Origin: Pelodera strongyloides
Lineage: Eukaryota > Nematoda > Chromadorea > Rhabditida > Rhabditidae
Assembly (NCBI GenBank): GCA_036852015.1
Contig: JAANDG010000035.1
Coordinates: forward strand, 246,501 to 310,500
Direction: 5' to 3'
DNA: 64,000 nt
The translations under genes and the position numbers were made by a program. Shown piece by piece: positions 23,101 through 34,610 of the stretch. Every line of letters begins with the position of its first letter. The first letter of the stretch is position 1. Under the pieces are notes generated by a model that worked only from the letters and a program-made list of their open reading frames with translations, did not search any database and had not been told where the DNA came from.

Positions 23101-26100
23101 TACAAATAAATGGCATACATTAATTGCAGTTGTGTGTCCGATCCCTTGGGCATCCGTGAGTTCTGCTTGAGTGGCGATGCGGCTGGCAAGTCCATGGCAG
23201 ACGTGCCCGCGCGGAGTTTCATCCTCCCGGAGGCGGGCACCCCTTCGGCCGCCCGTGTATCCCGATATATGGAAGGTATCGCTGCTTGGCCCACCTTGAA
23301 ATGAATCGTCTTCAATTTTTAACTTTTTTGAGGCTTGGCGGAAAAATGTGGAATCCTAAGAGAAGTGCGGCATAAGAGAAGCAGGACAGGCGCGCCGCAA
23401 GTGCGCCACAGATTCGCCACATTGAATTGTGCAAGATTCGCGCTCCCCTGGCGCAACCCATAAGGTCCGCCGCCATGCTATGACGGCAAAATTGTTTGCG
23501 CGGTGACTGCACAAAGTTTAGCTTTGTGTTTATCGCCACCTGTGTATCCTTATACGCGGATTCCGCATTGCCAACGTCGCGATGTCGGGACTCATTGTTG
23601 ACTTCTGGCGATTTGACCTGAAATCAACTTGCAGTTGCTTGCAATTATCGACAATTATCGAGTAGAAATAGTTATTGTTAAATAATAATTACCCTACCTT
23701 GGCATCGTCGGCCTCCCAGTCGAGTTGTCCACGTATTGACACCTGAAATGAAATACTAAATTTGGTGCTCTTTTTGTTTCGGGGAGCAGGCAACACCCTC
23801 ACCAGGCTGCATTTTCGGAAACTGATAATGAGCGACATGATATCTGAGGCCGTATTCACCAATACGCAGGGAGCCCTCCCTGGCTTCCCCGAGGAGGAAG
23901 TGTGCGTAGAGAGTGCGAGAGCATAAGAGTTTCATAGCGCTCGTGAACCTAGGTAGGGCTCCCTGTGTGATGGTGAATACGGCCTCTGGTTTTGTATTAC
24001 ACCGTGTTTAGACTTATCGTTAGACTACATAGCCTTTGCTCATTCTCAGAACCTAAAAATAAGAGTGATGTTACTAACGAGGAAGAATGTTCGGCAACAT
24101 TATTGTAGTGATAGTGAAACATTTTGTTTAAAGCGAAATACCGGACGGTTTCTGAAACGCATCGTGGACAACTGAATCCTTATGCTAATTTACTCGAATC
24201 TAATTTATGTTCATTTGCATAGTCTGCATATAATGCTGGTCTACTCGATGTGTTTCAAAAACCGGCCGGTATTCGCTTTAAGATTAGCGTTAGATTTTAG
24301 ATTCTCAAGAATGAGGTTCCTATCTTTCGAAAGGTAAATAATTGTCTGAGGCTTGCCACTGTTTGGCGTTTGGAGTGTTTGGTGCGCATGGCGACGGACA
24401 ACTTGCGCGTCGCAACCACGCCGCTTGCATGCCAATTTTCACATTGCCATGGTTCACAGAGTATCACAGAGCTCATTGCTCCCGGGAAAAGTACCCACAT
24501 TTGCATTGCTCGCCGCCAATTCTATTAATTTGTATATATAGTTGTAGTCCGGTCGGTCGGCATACGTTAATCCGTCAAGGTATGATAGAATCTTTGAGAA
24601 TTGGGTTTCGTCGATCTGAAGAAAATATGAATTATTCTATGGAAATCACCGAAAATGATGGCATACCAAACAGCTTTTTAAACATTTTTCTAAGCTTAGT
24701 CAAGGTTTTACTAAACAGTTTTTGTTATTAAGAGTTTAGCATATTTAGGCTATATGGTGCGAGTTTTAGCCAAGCTGCTCGACGCGAAGTACCAACAGCG
24801 CAATCGCGGGGAGAAACTGAAAAACTTTTGTGTGAGTGGTGAAGGGATTTACGGTGCTCGTCGAAGCTTCGAGCCATGGCTGCGCGTAAAAAGAGGCTCC
24901 GCCCAAGCGATGCGGCGCAGCCTTTTGGGGCCACAGGCGCGCCGCGCAACCGCGGAGTTTTCGAATTTCACTTGTTCCTATTGTGTGCACAAATATCTAA
25001 CCCCGTCGAATAATCGTTTTAATCCTTCCGTTGTCCGCGAATGCTCCTTCAAATGTTGTATCTTTTTCTTGTCCTTTTCGCCTTTCCAATTTGGACCCAA
25101 CTAGAATGCATATCATAAACTCGTTGACGAACTGACCGCCCTCCGAATTAGCATATTGCATAAATTTGGATGGTGGTATTGAGCTCGTACTACTCTGGTC
25201 CTCAGGCGCGCAGCGCGCAAATGCGTAACCGCGTCCGCGGAAAAAAGATTGCAAATCTGCATTGAAAAATTCGAGACCCAGGAAACCTCTTTTCTGTGTC
25301 TCCGACTTTCCCATGTTAAAAAGCCATCTCTTTTCCGCGAACGCGGTTACGCATTTGCGCGCTGCGCGCCTGAGAACGTAGTACGTTCATGGGTGCGTAG
25401 CGCATCGCGTACCCAGCCGCGCAAATTGGAGTGCACGCGTAGCCAGCCGCGCAAATTCGAGTGCACGCGTAGCCAGCCGCGTACCGCGCAGAGGGGCCCC
25501 GGCCAGCCGCGTAGTTTGCAAACTACGCGGCTGGGTGCGCGGTGCCTCGGGGCTCTGGTCCTCAACCACGTAGCGCACCCCCAGCCAACCGCGCAGGGGG
25601 CCCTCAGCCAACCGCGCACCCAGCCGTGCAATTTGGACTATATGGTGAAAATCAGAAACGTAGCATAAATATATACAATTTTGGGAAACACAATATATCG
25701 GTGGATGGTGGTTTTTGAGCTTTTCCCGTCGAATTTTATGTCCTGCTAGAATGATACTCCTTCAATTTATATTGATACTATTCTGGTAGTAATATTGAAG
25801 GATAGAGCCGTGACCAAGAGTATATTTTTAAGCTTTATAACATCAGGTTTTTGAGAAGCGTCTCAAATATGTATGCAAAGGGAGTCGAATTGGGGTACCT
25901 TTTTTATGTTATAATGCTCACTTGCAGAGAATGCAGAAAATGTAGTTTGTATGAAATGTATTTGACATGTGTTTCAAGAACCGGCCGTTATATCGCTTTA
26001 ATGTGAATGAGCCTTTAATTACAATCAATAAATTATATTATTATTATGGAAACCCATGTTCTCGGCTAAGAATTTTTTGAAGCGGAAATTCGCAGAGGTA

Positions 26101-29100
26101 CAAACTACAAACTATAACTGTACTGTTGAGCTCTAAGCTTTGAAATTATGTCCGCAGTCTCTAATAACAACCTTATTTCCAAAGTCAACGACCATATACA
26201 GCCAGGATTCGATGTCGTGCTTAGTTCCCAATTCCTTGTTTTTGTGACAGTCGATTGGAGCATAGCGTACTGTTCCTTTAAAGCCGACCTAAACTTTTGC
26301 TACATTAAAGTATGATTTGAATTATGGGTAGAAGGTAGCACTTCGCGCATTTGCTACCGGAATAAAATCAAAGACAATAGATTTACATCAGTGTCTTTGT
26401 AAATGGTAATGTTCCACAAATGCTAGCTGGTGTAGGTAGGTTCCCTTCATTCCCTTAGTTGGGAGAAATGCCCCGCCCTACCTTTTCCCTAGGGGCTTTC
26501 AACTCTCCCTTTGCATTCAAAAACTTTCTGGCAATTCCGAAATCGAGCACGAATATTGTGCCTCTTTTTGGTGACCGGCCCACTGCGTAGTTGCCCGGTT
26601 TAACATCTCTGAACATTGTGTATTATGGCGAAATTTAAAGCGAAATACCGGCCGGTTTTTGAAACACATCTCAATTATTTTGCATTCCTATGCATTTATG
26701 CAAGGCGGGGGTCTAATTGGGGTTTAGTTTATATTCTAATTTTTACTCATTTGCTAATGCTGCATAAGAAAGCAGGTGTACACAATGCGTTTCAAAAACC
26801 AGCCGGTAGTTCGCTTTAATAATAATACTACATCCGTAGGGTAGTGTCCTATTGCATATTGCGGAGTCGAACGAATTATAATTTAGGTATGAAGTTGAGT
26901 GTAGTTCAACCATAAGAAGGGTAGTTCCAGGGAAAAGGTGCAGTCTATGTCAATCCATATAAGATACTAATTCAATGAAGTTCTGCAGGGCTAGAATCTA
27001 GACGCCCGTCAAAGTGATACAAGCTGATAAAGGTTTTTCCACAATAAGGTTCGGAAATCATAATTTACCTATGAATATACCCTATATTATGCAATTCTTC
27101 CAAGGCTTCCAAGCACTGAATGGCAGCCGCATATGTTGTGCCTAACCTGAAGGAACATGATTTAGTTTCTGAAAAAATGGTAAAGTCTATATACCCCCCC
27201 CCCCCCCCCCCTACTAAGTGTAATAGCACCGTATTTTAGGGGACCACACATGAGTATTGCGGCAAAATATTTAACATATTATATTACTGTGTTCATAATA
27301 CACAACATACTCGTGGGTGGGTTAATCCTAGCGAGCGTTACCAACAACAATAGGAAATTAAAAAGAGCTTCGCCTTGAGAGAATACCAAAAACATTGACC
27401 GACACTTACGTAAATATTTGTGGCTGCCTCTTTTTTCGTATATCCGAGAGGCATTCGTCTAGTAGAGTCATCACAAGAAAACTGGAAATTTTTCTTATTA
27501 CTCCGGTGCCTTTCTTGACCGATGTTCGCACCGATGTTGGGAGGTGCGCTGCGAAATCCTGGCGCTCGCGCGGCCAAAGGTAGGCAAAGGCAGGGTGCTC
27601 GGTGCGTTCACGAGAAGCTCGCGAGAGTCTGGCGAAGACTGGGACTGCATGTAGGCGCACCTCGCACCTGATTTTTTTCACCGCGCACCTTCAACGTTTC
27701 GCGTTGCATGGCAATGCTGGTAGGTTAACAATTGCAGAGCTAATTCCAGGAAGAAATTTACATTCATTCACCTAAACTGTTTCTTCTTGGCCTTATCGAT
27801 TAGTTCAGTAAAATGCTTTCTCTTTTCGACTTTTTCGATCAATCGAGCTTCTCGTAATACGGACATCTGGAAAGAAGCATACAATAGCCCGTATTCTCGG
27901 GTCGACGGAAATGTTCCGTTTGGGAGCTCATTCGTATGCAAATTTTTCCTCCATGTAGTCTAGATAGTCGAGACATTTGCATACGAATGAGCTCCCAAAC
28001 GGAAAATTTCCGTCGACCCGAGAATACGGGCTAATAAGAATCAGACCCTTTACATACGCTTCCCGTAGGGACAGGAGTAGGATCATTATTCCCAGAGCAA
28101 CTAAAATGGTACGTAGCCACTCATTCGCACATAGAACTTTCTAGATATTATCTCTCTCTCTCTCTCTCTCTCTTTCCTCTCTCTCTCCTCTCTCTCTCTC
28201 TGTCTGCTAAGGTACACTCTATTTCCCGCCTCGATGCTCATATGCCATAGAAAAAATAAAACTCGACCTCCATTTCTAATTTGTACCGCGACCGACTACT
28301 TCGCCTCCGCTCAATTTTCAGTGCATATTCTTCATTCTCCGCGTTTCTCACCTAAATTTTAAGTTTTGTTATTTGTTTCGAAAGCGTTGGTAGTGTAGTG
28401 TAGTGGTTAACGCCGCGCGGGCCTGTAATCCAAAGACGCTGCGTTCAATTCCCCATACCCCAATTTTTCGCTTGCATTAAACATTTATTAGTTATTATAA
28501 TAAAAATTTATTGACAAACATGGCCTGATTTTTAATTGGAGAACTAGAATTTTGGAAAAAGATTCATGAGAAATATCGAAAACGGAATGCGGGTGAAACA
28601 TTGTTCTACACTACTAATACTGTCTTACATTCCCTTATTGTTCGTTTTTTTGGGTAAACTTCGGTTTTTACTTGTCACTCAATTTGTTTGATTCTATGCC
28701 CTTATGCTAATTTGAATTTGACTCTAATTCGGCTCATATTTTTTTGTAAACCTAGAAAAAATGCAATCTTCAAATCCACCTAACTTTTTTTCTATATGTT
28801 TCCGACATTTTATTTCTTTGCAACTCGAAGCAGCATGGAATTCTGATTCGAATGGTGCATTTGAATCAAAAATCAATCCGACAAGTAAAAACCGAAATAA
28901 TTCCAAACAATACTTTATATACTGATCCGTATCCGCCTTCACCAATCTTTTCTATAATCGTCCACTGGTTGTGCTTACTGAAAAGTGTTATCTTTTAGCA
29001 AAGCCAACAAAGCGATATGTTGAGGTCGAGATAATCGGGATGTCTTTATACATTTATACGCATTGCCGTCTCAGGGTTGCCTTTTGAATGCACTTTGAAT

Positions 29101-29279
29101 GTAATCAATAAATCTTTATTACTAGGTAAACTTCCGTGACGTAAAACGAACTTACGTGAAGATGACCAGACGTAAGCTTACTTTGTTCACGTATCGTAAA
29201 AAGTAACTGAAACTTACGTGGTCACGTAATTTCCCTTCACAATCTGTTTTCCCTCTCCGTCGTCCTCACATTCTCCCAT
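20134..29279 (-). CDS. CK1/tau-tubulin-kinase-like protein kinase with modular lysine-rich tail
   Basis: Ser/Thr kinase of the CK1-TTBK group. Minus-strand exons: 29279-29218, 28977-28914, 28351-28268, 27866-27772, 27481-27410, 27146-27069, 26608-26482, 26288-26172, 23742-23698, 23617-23540, 22513-22468, 22202-22009, 21434-21375, 21056-21006, 20732-20700, 20187-20134: 420 codons, every junction in phase; the stop is not found. Start ATG at 29279. Catalytic features are IGEGGYGSVY (glycine loop), EYALKIE (ATP-anchoring lysine), GYIHRDVKPGNYAVG (catalytic loop), VLDFGIARKF (DFG) and GFKGTVRYAPIDCH (CK1-type activation segment), then GQLDW where the family has GQLPW. The last C-lobe helices are short or absent. 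The tail is basic, K/E-rich and low complexity. Two or more MITEs lie in its introns. The catalytic core is very secure; the tail is less so. Confidence 0.88.
20398..20473 (+). tRNA. tRNA-like sequence, probably a pseudogene or SINE head
   Basis: Box A-like TAGCTCAACAGG and box B GGTTCGAGTCC are present, with an acceptor-like pair GCGTG/CACGC. The anticodon stem CTTGC/GCAAG is good, but the base before the anticodon (would-be GCC) is A instead of T and the T stem pairs only four bases with an eight-base loop. Confidence 0.4.
22320..22438. mobile_element. MITE family G (GGCCATATTCACCACTC ends)
   Basis: Left GGCCATATTCACCACTC, right GAATAGAGTGGTGGAATAG-like and decayed. Related copies at 47683-47813 and 61442-61562 share the CTCGGGGAA/TTCCCCGAGGGAA inner wording. 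Confidence 0.65.
23110..23304 (+). other. Isolated GC-rich short ORF, unknown
   Basis: A 64-codon frame with strongly G/C-biased third positions, unlike the AT-rich surroundings, ending TGA at 23304. The opposite strand is also open. It has no motif I recognise and lies in a kinase intron. It could be a fragment of an unrelated element or a retrosequence. I do not claim a function. Confidence 0.25.
23847..23984. mobile_element. MITE family F (AGGCCGTATTCACCA ends)
   Basis: Inverted ends AGGCCGTATTCACCA and TGGTGAATACGGCC, with a TCTG flank on both sides as candidate 4-bp target duplication. Inside, CAGGGAGCCCTCCC is mirrored by AGGGCTCCCTG. Other copies: 30100-30212 (truncated), 59339-59483, 62168-62477, 62582-62718. 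Confidence 0.8.
24128..24281. mobile_element. MITE family A
   Basis: TTAA-AGCGAAATACCGGACGG to CCGGCCGGTATTCGCT-TTAA, 154 bp, in the large intron of the kinase gene. Confidence 0.85.
24880..25635. repeat. GC-rich block with 30-bp minisatellite and inverted repeat
   Basis: Very GC-rich against an AT-rich intron. Three 30-bp units of the type CGCGTAGCCAGCCGCGCAAA lie at 25408-25497. GCGCAGCGCGCAAATGCGTA at 25206-25225 is repeated inverted near 25350, giving a foldback of about 45 bp per arm. CAGCCGCG words are also found, inverted, at 40026-40115. Long open frames here are low-complexity artefacts. Confidence 0.7.
26635..26819. mobile_element. MITE family A next to a kinase splice acceptor
   Basis: TTAA-AGCGAAATACCGGCCGG to CCGGTAGTTCGCT-TTAA. 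Its left edge is only 24 nt from the acceptor (26610-26609) of the catalytic-loop exon. Confidence 0.85.
27194..27211. repeat. Run of 18 C
   Basis: Uninterrupted homopolymer in a kinase intron; length may be unreliable in an assembly. Confidence 0.9.
27887..28031. mobile_element. Near-perfect palindromic MITE, TA-flanked
   Basis: 145 bp. GCCCGTATTCTCGGGTCGAC at the left is mirrored at the right, and the arms match almost to the centre (about CATGTAGTCTAGATAGTC). TA lies at both outer edges (27885-27886, 28032-28033). It ends 16 nt upstream, in gene sense, of a kinase splice acceptor. Confidence 0.88.
28150..28203. repeat. CT microsatellite
   Basis: Almost pure CT dinucleotides with a few CCT breaks, in a kinase intron. 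Confidence 0.95.
28388..28463 (+). tRNA. tRNA-like, degenerate; likely SINE head
   Basis: GTAGTGTAGTGGTTAACG looks like a tRNA D-arm with box A, and GCGTTCAATTCC is a weakened box B. The anticodon stem does not pair well. Not called as a functional tRNA. Confidence 0.35.
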
Positions 29280-29507
29280 TTTACGAAGAGAAAATTTACT
29301 GAAAAGCAAAATTGAATGAGCTCAAGTTACTCCAACCATGTTTTGCTCACAATCAGATTCCGAAATAAACACCGAGTTAAAAAAAATAAGTTAATCGTGC
29401 CTTATTACCTTTTGTCTCTAAATTCTAATACAGCTCCGTTTCCCGTTGAGTCGTTAAAATTCGAGTAGTCCAATCTGGAAGAACTTTTCTGTAAAGTGAC
29501 TTTTCAA

Positions 29508-29678
29508 TTAAAGCAAAACACCGGCCGGTTTTTGAAACACATCAAGTCCACCAGCATTCTTGTGCAGCTTATGCAAATAACCATAAGTTATAATAAAAAA
29601 TCGAGCTAAATTCGAGCAAATTACCATAAGAATTCAGTTGCCCACGATGCGTCTCAAAAACCGGCTAGTTCGCTTTAA
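29508..29678. mobile_element. MITE family A
   Basis: TTAA-AGCAAAACACCGGCCGG to CCGGCTAGTTCGCT-TTAA. Upstream of the kinase start codon. Its right half is also present in the duplicated segment at 42418-42499. Confidence 0.8.
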
Positions 29679-30105
29679 ATAGAAAAAAGTAAAAGATTTC
29701 TTGGTGGAAGTAAACAAACTCACACGTAAGATAATATGCGAGTGTGACATATGTGACATTTGATCTAAAATTTCTTCTTTTACTGGGATTCAGTATGCAA
29801 ATGTGTAGATTGAACACATTCTTTTGAACTCAATAATGTACGTTTCAAAAGTAAATCCATAAGAAGCATCAGTTGGTCCGGACCATCAATCTTTTTAAAG
29901 CGAAATAACAGCCGATTTTTGAAAACTTTAGAATTCAGTTGTTAACGATACGTTTCAAAAACCGGCCGGTATTTCGCTTTAAAAATGTGCTCCTGCATTC
30001 AATGGTGGTTCAGTAAGTGTTCAAAGCTGATGAGTTGTGTCTCACAATCAGGGGTCCTAATCCTAAGCACAGTGGACGACGAGCTTCTTATTACAAACCA
30101 GAGGC
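29640..30105. repeat. Segmental duplicate of 42435-43470
   Basis: The non-MITE part matches 42435-42753 and 43428-43470, for example TCTTCTTTTACTGGGATTCA and GTGCTCCTGCATTCAATGG. This copy has gained a family A MITE (29895-29982). The other copy has gained a different element (42754-43423). Confidence 0.85.
29895..29982. mobile_element. Short MITE family A, 88 bp
   Basis: Both TTAA ends and both inverted repeats are present, but the core is reduced to a few dozen bases. Absent from the paralogous site around 42680. Confidence 0.8.
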
Positions 30106-30212
30106 CGTATTCACCAACACACAGGGAGCCATTCCTAGGCTTACGAGCGCTCTGAAACTCTTCTGCTTTCGCCCTCTCTGCGCACTCTTTAGCTCCCTGG
30201 GGAGGCCAGGGA
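30100..30212. mobile_element. MITE family F, 3' truncated
   Basis: Begins CAGAGGCCGTATTCACCAAC as in other copies, then breaks off at GAGGCCAGGGACC where the helicase pseudogene begins. The open reading frame that runs through it is fortuitous. Confidence 0.7.
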
Positions 30213-32445
30213 CCATTATCTCTCTGCGGTTCACTTCGAGACCTTCATGCCCAATCGTCCGCAGAATCGTTTTGTTGCTGGACCAATTCGGGTTCAATAT
30301 CGCCACGAAGGCGAGATTTTACTCCTGGAAAGAAGTTGCCACCAGAGATCTCGTATGGATCTACGAAGTCGACATCTCCCAGAACGCGCCCGAGGAAACC
30401 CGCGCGAAGCATGGGACGCAGCTGGACAACCAACGGCACTACCTGAAGGAAACATTCCGTTCTTCCGAGCTGCAAGATTCGCACTCGTCACTGTTCGTTC
30501 AGATCAATGATATGATGGAACTCGCGTATTGTTTTAATTCGGAATCTCGAGCCCGAGGAGACCAGAATTTGGACCTAAATCCGCGACGTCAGATGAGATC
30601 CTACGACCTTGTCATCAATGGACAGCCCAACCTTACCAGCTACGAGCATCCACGGATTGCAACCGCAACCCGATTCACTATTGACGGTGACGCCACGTGT
30701 GAAGATTCCGTTCGCTCACCGATTCGCCTCGACTCCAGTTTCGAAAAAAGCAGCACTCAACTACCTTCAGAAAGCATCAGCGTGGTGTCTCCCGTCACAG
30801 ATTGACGAAGGGATCGTACCAGTCTCTTGCGAACCACTGAACGAGGGTCAACAGGAACTTATCAGTTATCGTTATGGAAATTTCACCGGATACGGTACCG
30901 ATCCAGAACAAGGATTATTTGTGGCAGCACACACACTTCGCCTTGCAACGTCCATCACCGAAGCCACGGATGCGATCGGAGAGGACCGGATCGCTCGAGA
31001 AGTTTCCTGCCGAATCAGCAACTTCAATTCGCCGAAGCTCCAGTATCGAATTCCTCTTCCGCAGAAGATCGACAGAAGCCGGCTACACTCATGGCAGAGA
31101 GGTTGCCATAATTCTCGCCCAAGTCGGAATCTTGATGGTCGCCAAGATCGAGCAAGCAGAGAGCAGGGACGACATGTTGACGGTAACGGCCAGACTACGA
31201 TCAAGCGATACCAAGGACTACGCTGATGGCATCTACAACATCGCGAGACAGACAGAGAATGGTGTCTTCCCAGCAGTTGTCCGACTTCTCCCCACAACTC
31301 GCATGATCAATCCGACAATCGCAGCACTCGAGAACATCGAGAAGGAACAACCGAGCAAGATGTCCACGGCGCAGACGATACTTTCTCAAATCTACGGAGG
31401 GCAGTACGAGACTGACGAGAACGCACTCCTTGATACTTGCGTCCCTCCCGAACTAGAGCAAGTGTATGTCCCGTCGAAGTTCACGAAGATTGGAAGAGCT
31501 AAACTCGACGCCAATGAAGAGCAGAAGAAGGCGCTCCAGTTCGCCATCAGTTATCTTCCCATCACCGCGATCCAGGCCAGCTTCGGAACCGGCAAGGCAA
31601 CAATCTTAGCATCTATGGCACTGGTACGGTGCGCAAACCCCAAATTTGATCGTGAAGTTGCGTGGTGTCTCGCGCCAACCAATTCGGCAGCAGCTCAGAT
31701 CGTCCGCTCGCTGAAGCAGGCATCAGGCAGTACAGCGCCGAGGATCATGCGTTTCGTGGCCGACACCTTCTATCACAGCCTGGAACACACCGACGTCGAT
31801 CTGCTGGAGCTCCTATGCAAAGTGCGAAGCTTGAGCAAAGCTCCCCTGCCGGAACAACAAGAAGCGGATTGCAGCAATTACGCCGAACACAGACGGAAGC
31901 TCAATCGAATGGATACAGCTCTCGCGGAGGATTCTGAGTTTCTCGAAAAGGACGAGCAACAGTACCGCGTATCGGAACAAATCATGTCGAGAAGAATGAT
32001 AAAGCTCGTGATGCTGAACTACGAACCTAACATCATCATAACGACCGTCAGTTCTGTGCTGAACCTTATCGCAGAGGGAGGAGTTCTTCATTCTACTGTT
32101 CCCCCACAGCTTGTAGGTCTGATGCTAGCAGACGAAGCCACCATGGTTTCCTTTCCGAGGCTAACCTGCTCGCCCTACTTGGTCGATTCCCGCACTCACA
32201 AATGGCTGTCATTGGCAATTTCAAGCAGTTGCCCCGCTCTGCAAACTTCGAGAAGATCGACAGCCGTATGCATGGGCTACAACTTCCGCACTGCACGTTA
32301 CCACAAGCAGCAAATTGGTACCCCGCATTTGTCTGAGGAAAACGTACAGATGCCATCCGGGACTCCTGGACCTCCCCAACCAGGCCTTCTACGCAGGCAA
32401 GCTATAAGCCGGTGTCAGAGCCGAGCACCGACAACCCTTTCTCAA
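30213..32445 (+). pseudogene. SF1 (UPF1-like) helicase pseudogene, intronless
   Basis: Helicase of the UPF1/DNA2 group, which unwinds nucleic acid using ATP. Motifs appear in order but in different frames: Walker A AIQASFGTGKATILA (about 31570), Walker B LMLADEAT (about 32120), motif III VIGNFKQLP (about 32210), then TYRCHPGLLDLPNQAFY (about 32345), the family's YRMHP region. Frame changes fall near 30760, 31085, 32155 and 32330, with a stop soon after. Translation before Walker A is plausible but unrecognised. No introns are visible in 2.2 kb, unlike every other gene here, so a processed or element-borne origin is likely. GC content is higher than around it. Dead as read. Confidence 0.82.
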
Positions 32446-32804
32446 GTTTTTTTTATTCTCAAGATTTTAAAAACAAGCTAAAATCAATTGACATCCTCGT
32501 TATTCTCAGGATGGAAAAAATCGAAAACATTATATCCGTTAATCGTTGATTACTTTAGAATACGCTCAACATCAAAGTAGTGGAAGTTACAGCTGAAGAC
32601 ACCACGACGGCGATCAGGATAAATATAAGCATTTTTTCTTTCTTCTGCTCTCTTTCTTTTGTTTCTTTTGATTTTTTTGTCAACTCTTGAAGTTGAGATG
32701 CGGGTTCGGTACAATACGGTACAACAACGAATGCTCTTGATTCTGAATATTCATAAGAAAATGGTTTCACACAAAATTTTAAAAATTAAAAATTTGTTTC
32801 ACGC

Positions 32805-32930
32805 TTCAAGAGCGTGCACCTTTATTCAAGGGAGTTCAAAGTACAATTTCAAGGTTTGCTTATGACATGTTCCGCAGAGGTCCTGAGCAGTAGGCGACGA
32901 GTTTCCAGATGACAATTTGCTCGACACAAA
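32805..32930 (-). repeat. SINE-like family H, minus orientation
   Basis: On the minus strand it reads GTCATCTGGAAACTCGTCGC then CTCAGGACCTCTGCGGAACA and ends TTGAATAAAGGTGCACGC. Related copies: 56400-56735, 57538-57760, 60785-60915, 62936-63062. Confidence 0.75.
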
Positions 32931-33092
32931 CAATTAACCTTACTCTAAATACTAAAACTAGTTTAGCTATGTAGCGCATGCAGACTCCTGCGGGCGGAGG
33001 GCGGTTCTGATGCTAGGTCCCTATTTTCTTTGTGTTAAGGCCCGAGCTATTTTGACATTGTTCAGCTATAGTATACTGTTGTATTTTGAAGT

Positions 33093-33260
33093 GTGGCACG
33101 TTTAGGATTGCTGATATCGTGTGCACGTAGTTTTGTGTTGAGGTAACGTGGCTAAACTAGTCTAAAACTACAAAATTGTTAGCTGCTTGTGTGAATACAG
33201 TTTCTTTGCTGATATTTCAGTTACAACTACTCTCTGAGGAATTTCTTTCTTATCTTTGGT

Positions 33261-33308
<48 letters not shown>

Positions 33309-33400
33309 GCAACACCATAAGAGACGAAAAGAATTCAATGATATTAAAATTCAAAGTAGTAATCAAAGGTAAGACGAAAAAATGCATAAAATGTATATAT

Positions 33401-33460
<60 letters not shown>

Positions 33461-33600
33461 ATATATTTAATAAATGCTTCATTTTTGTCTACCTTTGATT
33501 TACTACTTTGAATTTTAATATCATTGAATTCTTTTCGTCTCTTATGGTGTTGCGCTCTTTCTAAGAGTCTAATAAACATTTCTAAACATTTCTAAACAAT
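33093..33600 (+). repeat. Dispersed repeat with AT-cored inverted arms
   Basis: Its start matches 245-345. Bases about 33308-33392 are repeated inverted at about 33470-33555, around two long AT runs (33264-33306 and 33393-33467). The end, CTAATAAACATTTCTAAACA, repeats as a short tail. A long hairpin would form. Confidence 0.75.
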
Positions 33601-33769
33601 TAACTTCAACCGTCCAAATAATATAGTGTAATTTATGTAGATGTTTCTACGCAACCCCAAAATTCCTGAGTGAGTGAATAAGAAAAAATGCATATACGTA
33701 GAGATACCAGAAAAAGAGAGGAAGAGAGAGAGACGATATTTTCGCTATCACACAGTTCCTCATATTTAG

Positions 33770-33873
33770 TCAAGTCCCGTGCGCAAAGAAGCCGTTCCCG
33801 CTCTCGCTCTCGTTCTCCAAGAACCTCACACCACCATCGAAGAAACGAAGACTATCGAAGACGCCATCATTGA
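33770..33873 (+). CDS. Possible last exon of an RS-rich protein
   Basis: After CATATTTAG the frame reads KSRAQRSRSRSRSRSPRT, a histidine/arginine-rich stretch, and TGA at 33871-33873. RS dipeptide tails mark SR-type splicing factors. No RNA-binding exons were found upstream, where the sequence is repeats, so this could be an orphan or part of a gene with distant exons. GAG-GTAATA at the stop also looks like a donor, in which case another frame would be used. Confidence 0.35.
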
Positions 33874-33969
33874 GGTAATATTAGATCAATTTTCATTATG
33901 GAGAGAGTGCCGAGGACGACACCAAAAGAGTGGGGGGAGGAGTAAGAGTTGAGCTAAATGCTTTAAGTC

Positions 33970-34387
33970 TTAAAGGGTCAGGCCCATTTCAAATTACCCC
34001 TATTTTTGATGATTCCATCTGATTCTCCATGTCAAATATAGTAGGATGCAATATTTTTCTAATTTTCAAGCGCAAAATTCACACACTGTTCAGCAATTTA
34101 CCGTGGGCAGTCATGCCCAACTATTTATCGCAGTTAGCACGCCCGTTCGCGCTTATTGGCCAATATCGCAATTGCCACGCCCAATATAGCATATTGCCCA
34201 ATTAGCGCGAAGGGGCGTGACAACTGCGATAAATAGTTGGGTATGACTGGCAATGGTAAACTGCTCAATACTATGTGAATTTTGCGCTTGAAAATTAGAA
34301 AAATATGGTATCCTACTATATTTTATATAAAGAATCATATGGAATCATCAAAAATAGGGGTCATTTGAAATGGGCCTGACCCTTTAA
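33970..34387. mobile_element. MITE family C, TTAA-flanked
   Basis: TTAA-AGGGTCAGGCCCATTTC to GAAATGGGCCTGACCCT-TTAA, 418 bp. The interior is itself palindromic, around GCACGCCC / GGGGCGTG words. Second copy 44295-44712. Its right TTAA is also the left TTAA of the next element. Confidence 0.88.
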
Positions 34388-34610
34388 AGGGATCGGTTCA
34401 CCTTAAATTGTGTCTTTTTTTGCTTCTTTATTTTCTATAAGGGATAACAAAAATTGGGAATACAAAAAGTAGTGTTCAATTTCAATACTCACGAAGATAT
34501 TGGGTGATAAAGTGGTGGATTGATCGGTCCGGAATGCAAAAAGGGTAATTGCCCTGCCTTGTTTGTATGGGACAATTACCCTTTTTGCATTTAAGGTGAA
34601 CCCATTTAGC
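34384..34610. mobile_element. MITE family D-like, right end decayed
   Basis: Left TTAA-AGGGATCGGTTCACC, right GGTGAACCCATTTAG without CCCTTTAA. The inner inverted wording AATTACCCTTTTTGCA is visible on both sides. Abuts the family C element through one shared TTAA. Confidence 0.7.

Noticed and set aside
28048..28095. Possible kinase exon just upstream of the palindromic MITE
   Set aside because: It has an in-frame stop in the only phase that fits; the exon with EYALKIE (28351-28268) fits phase and family.
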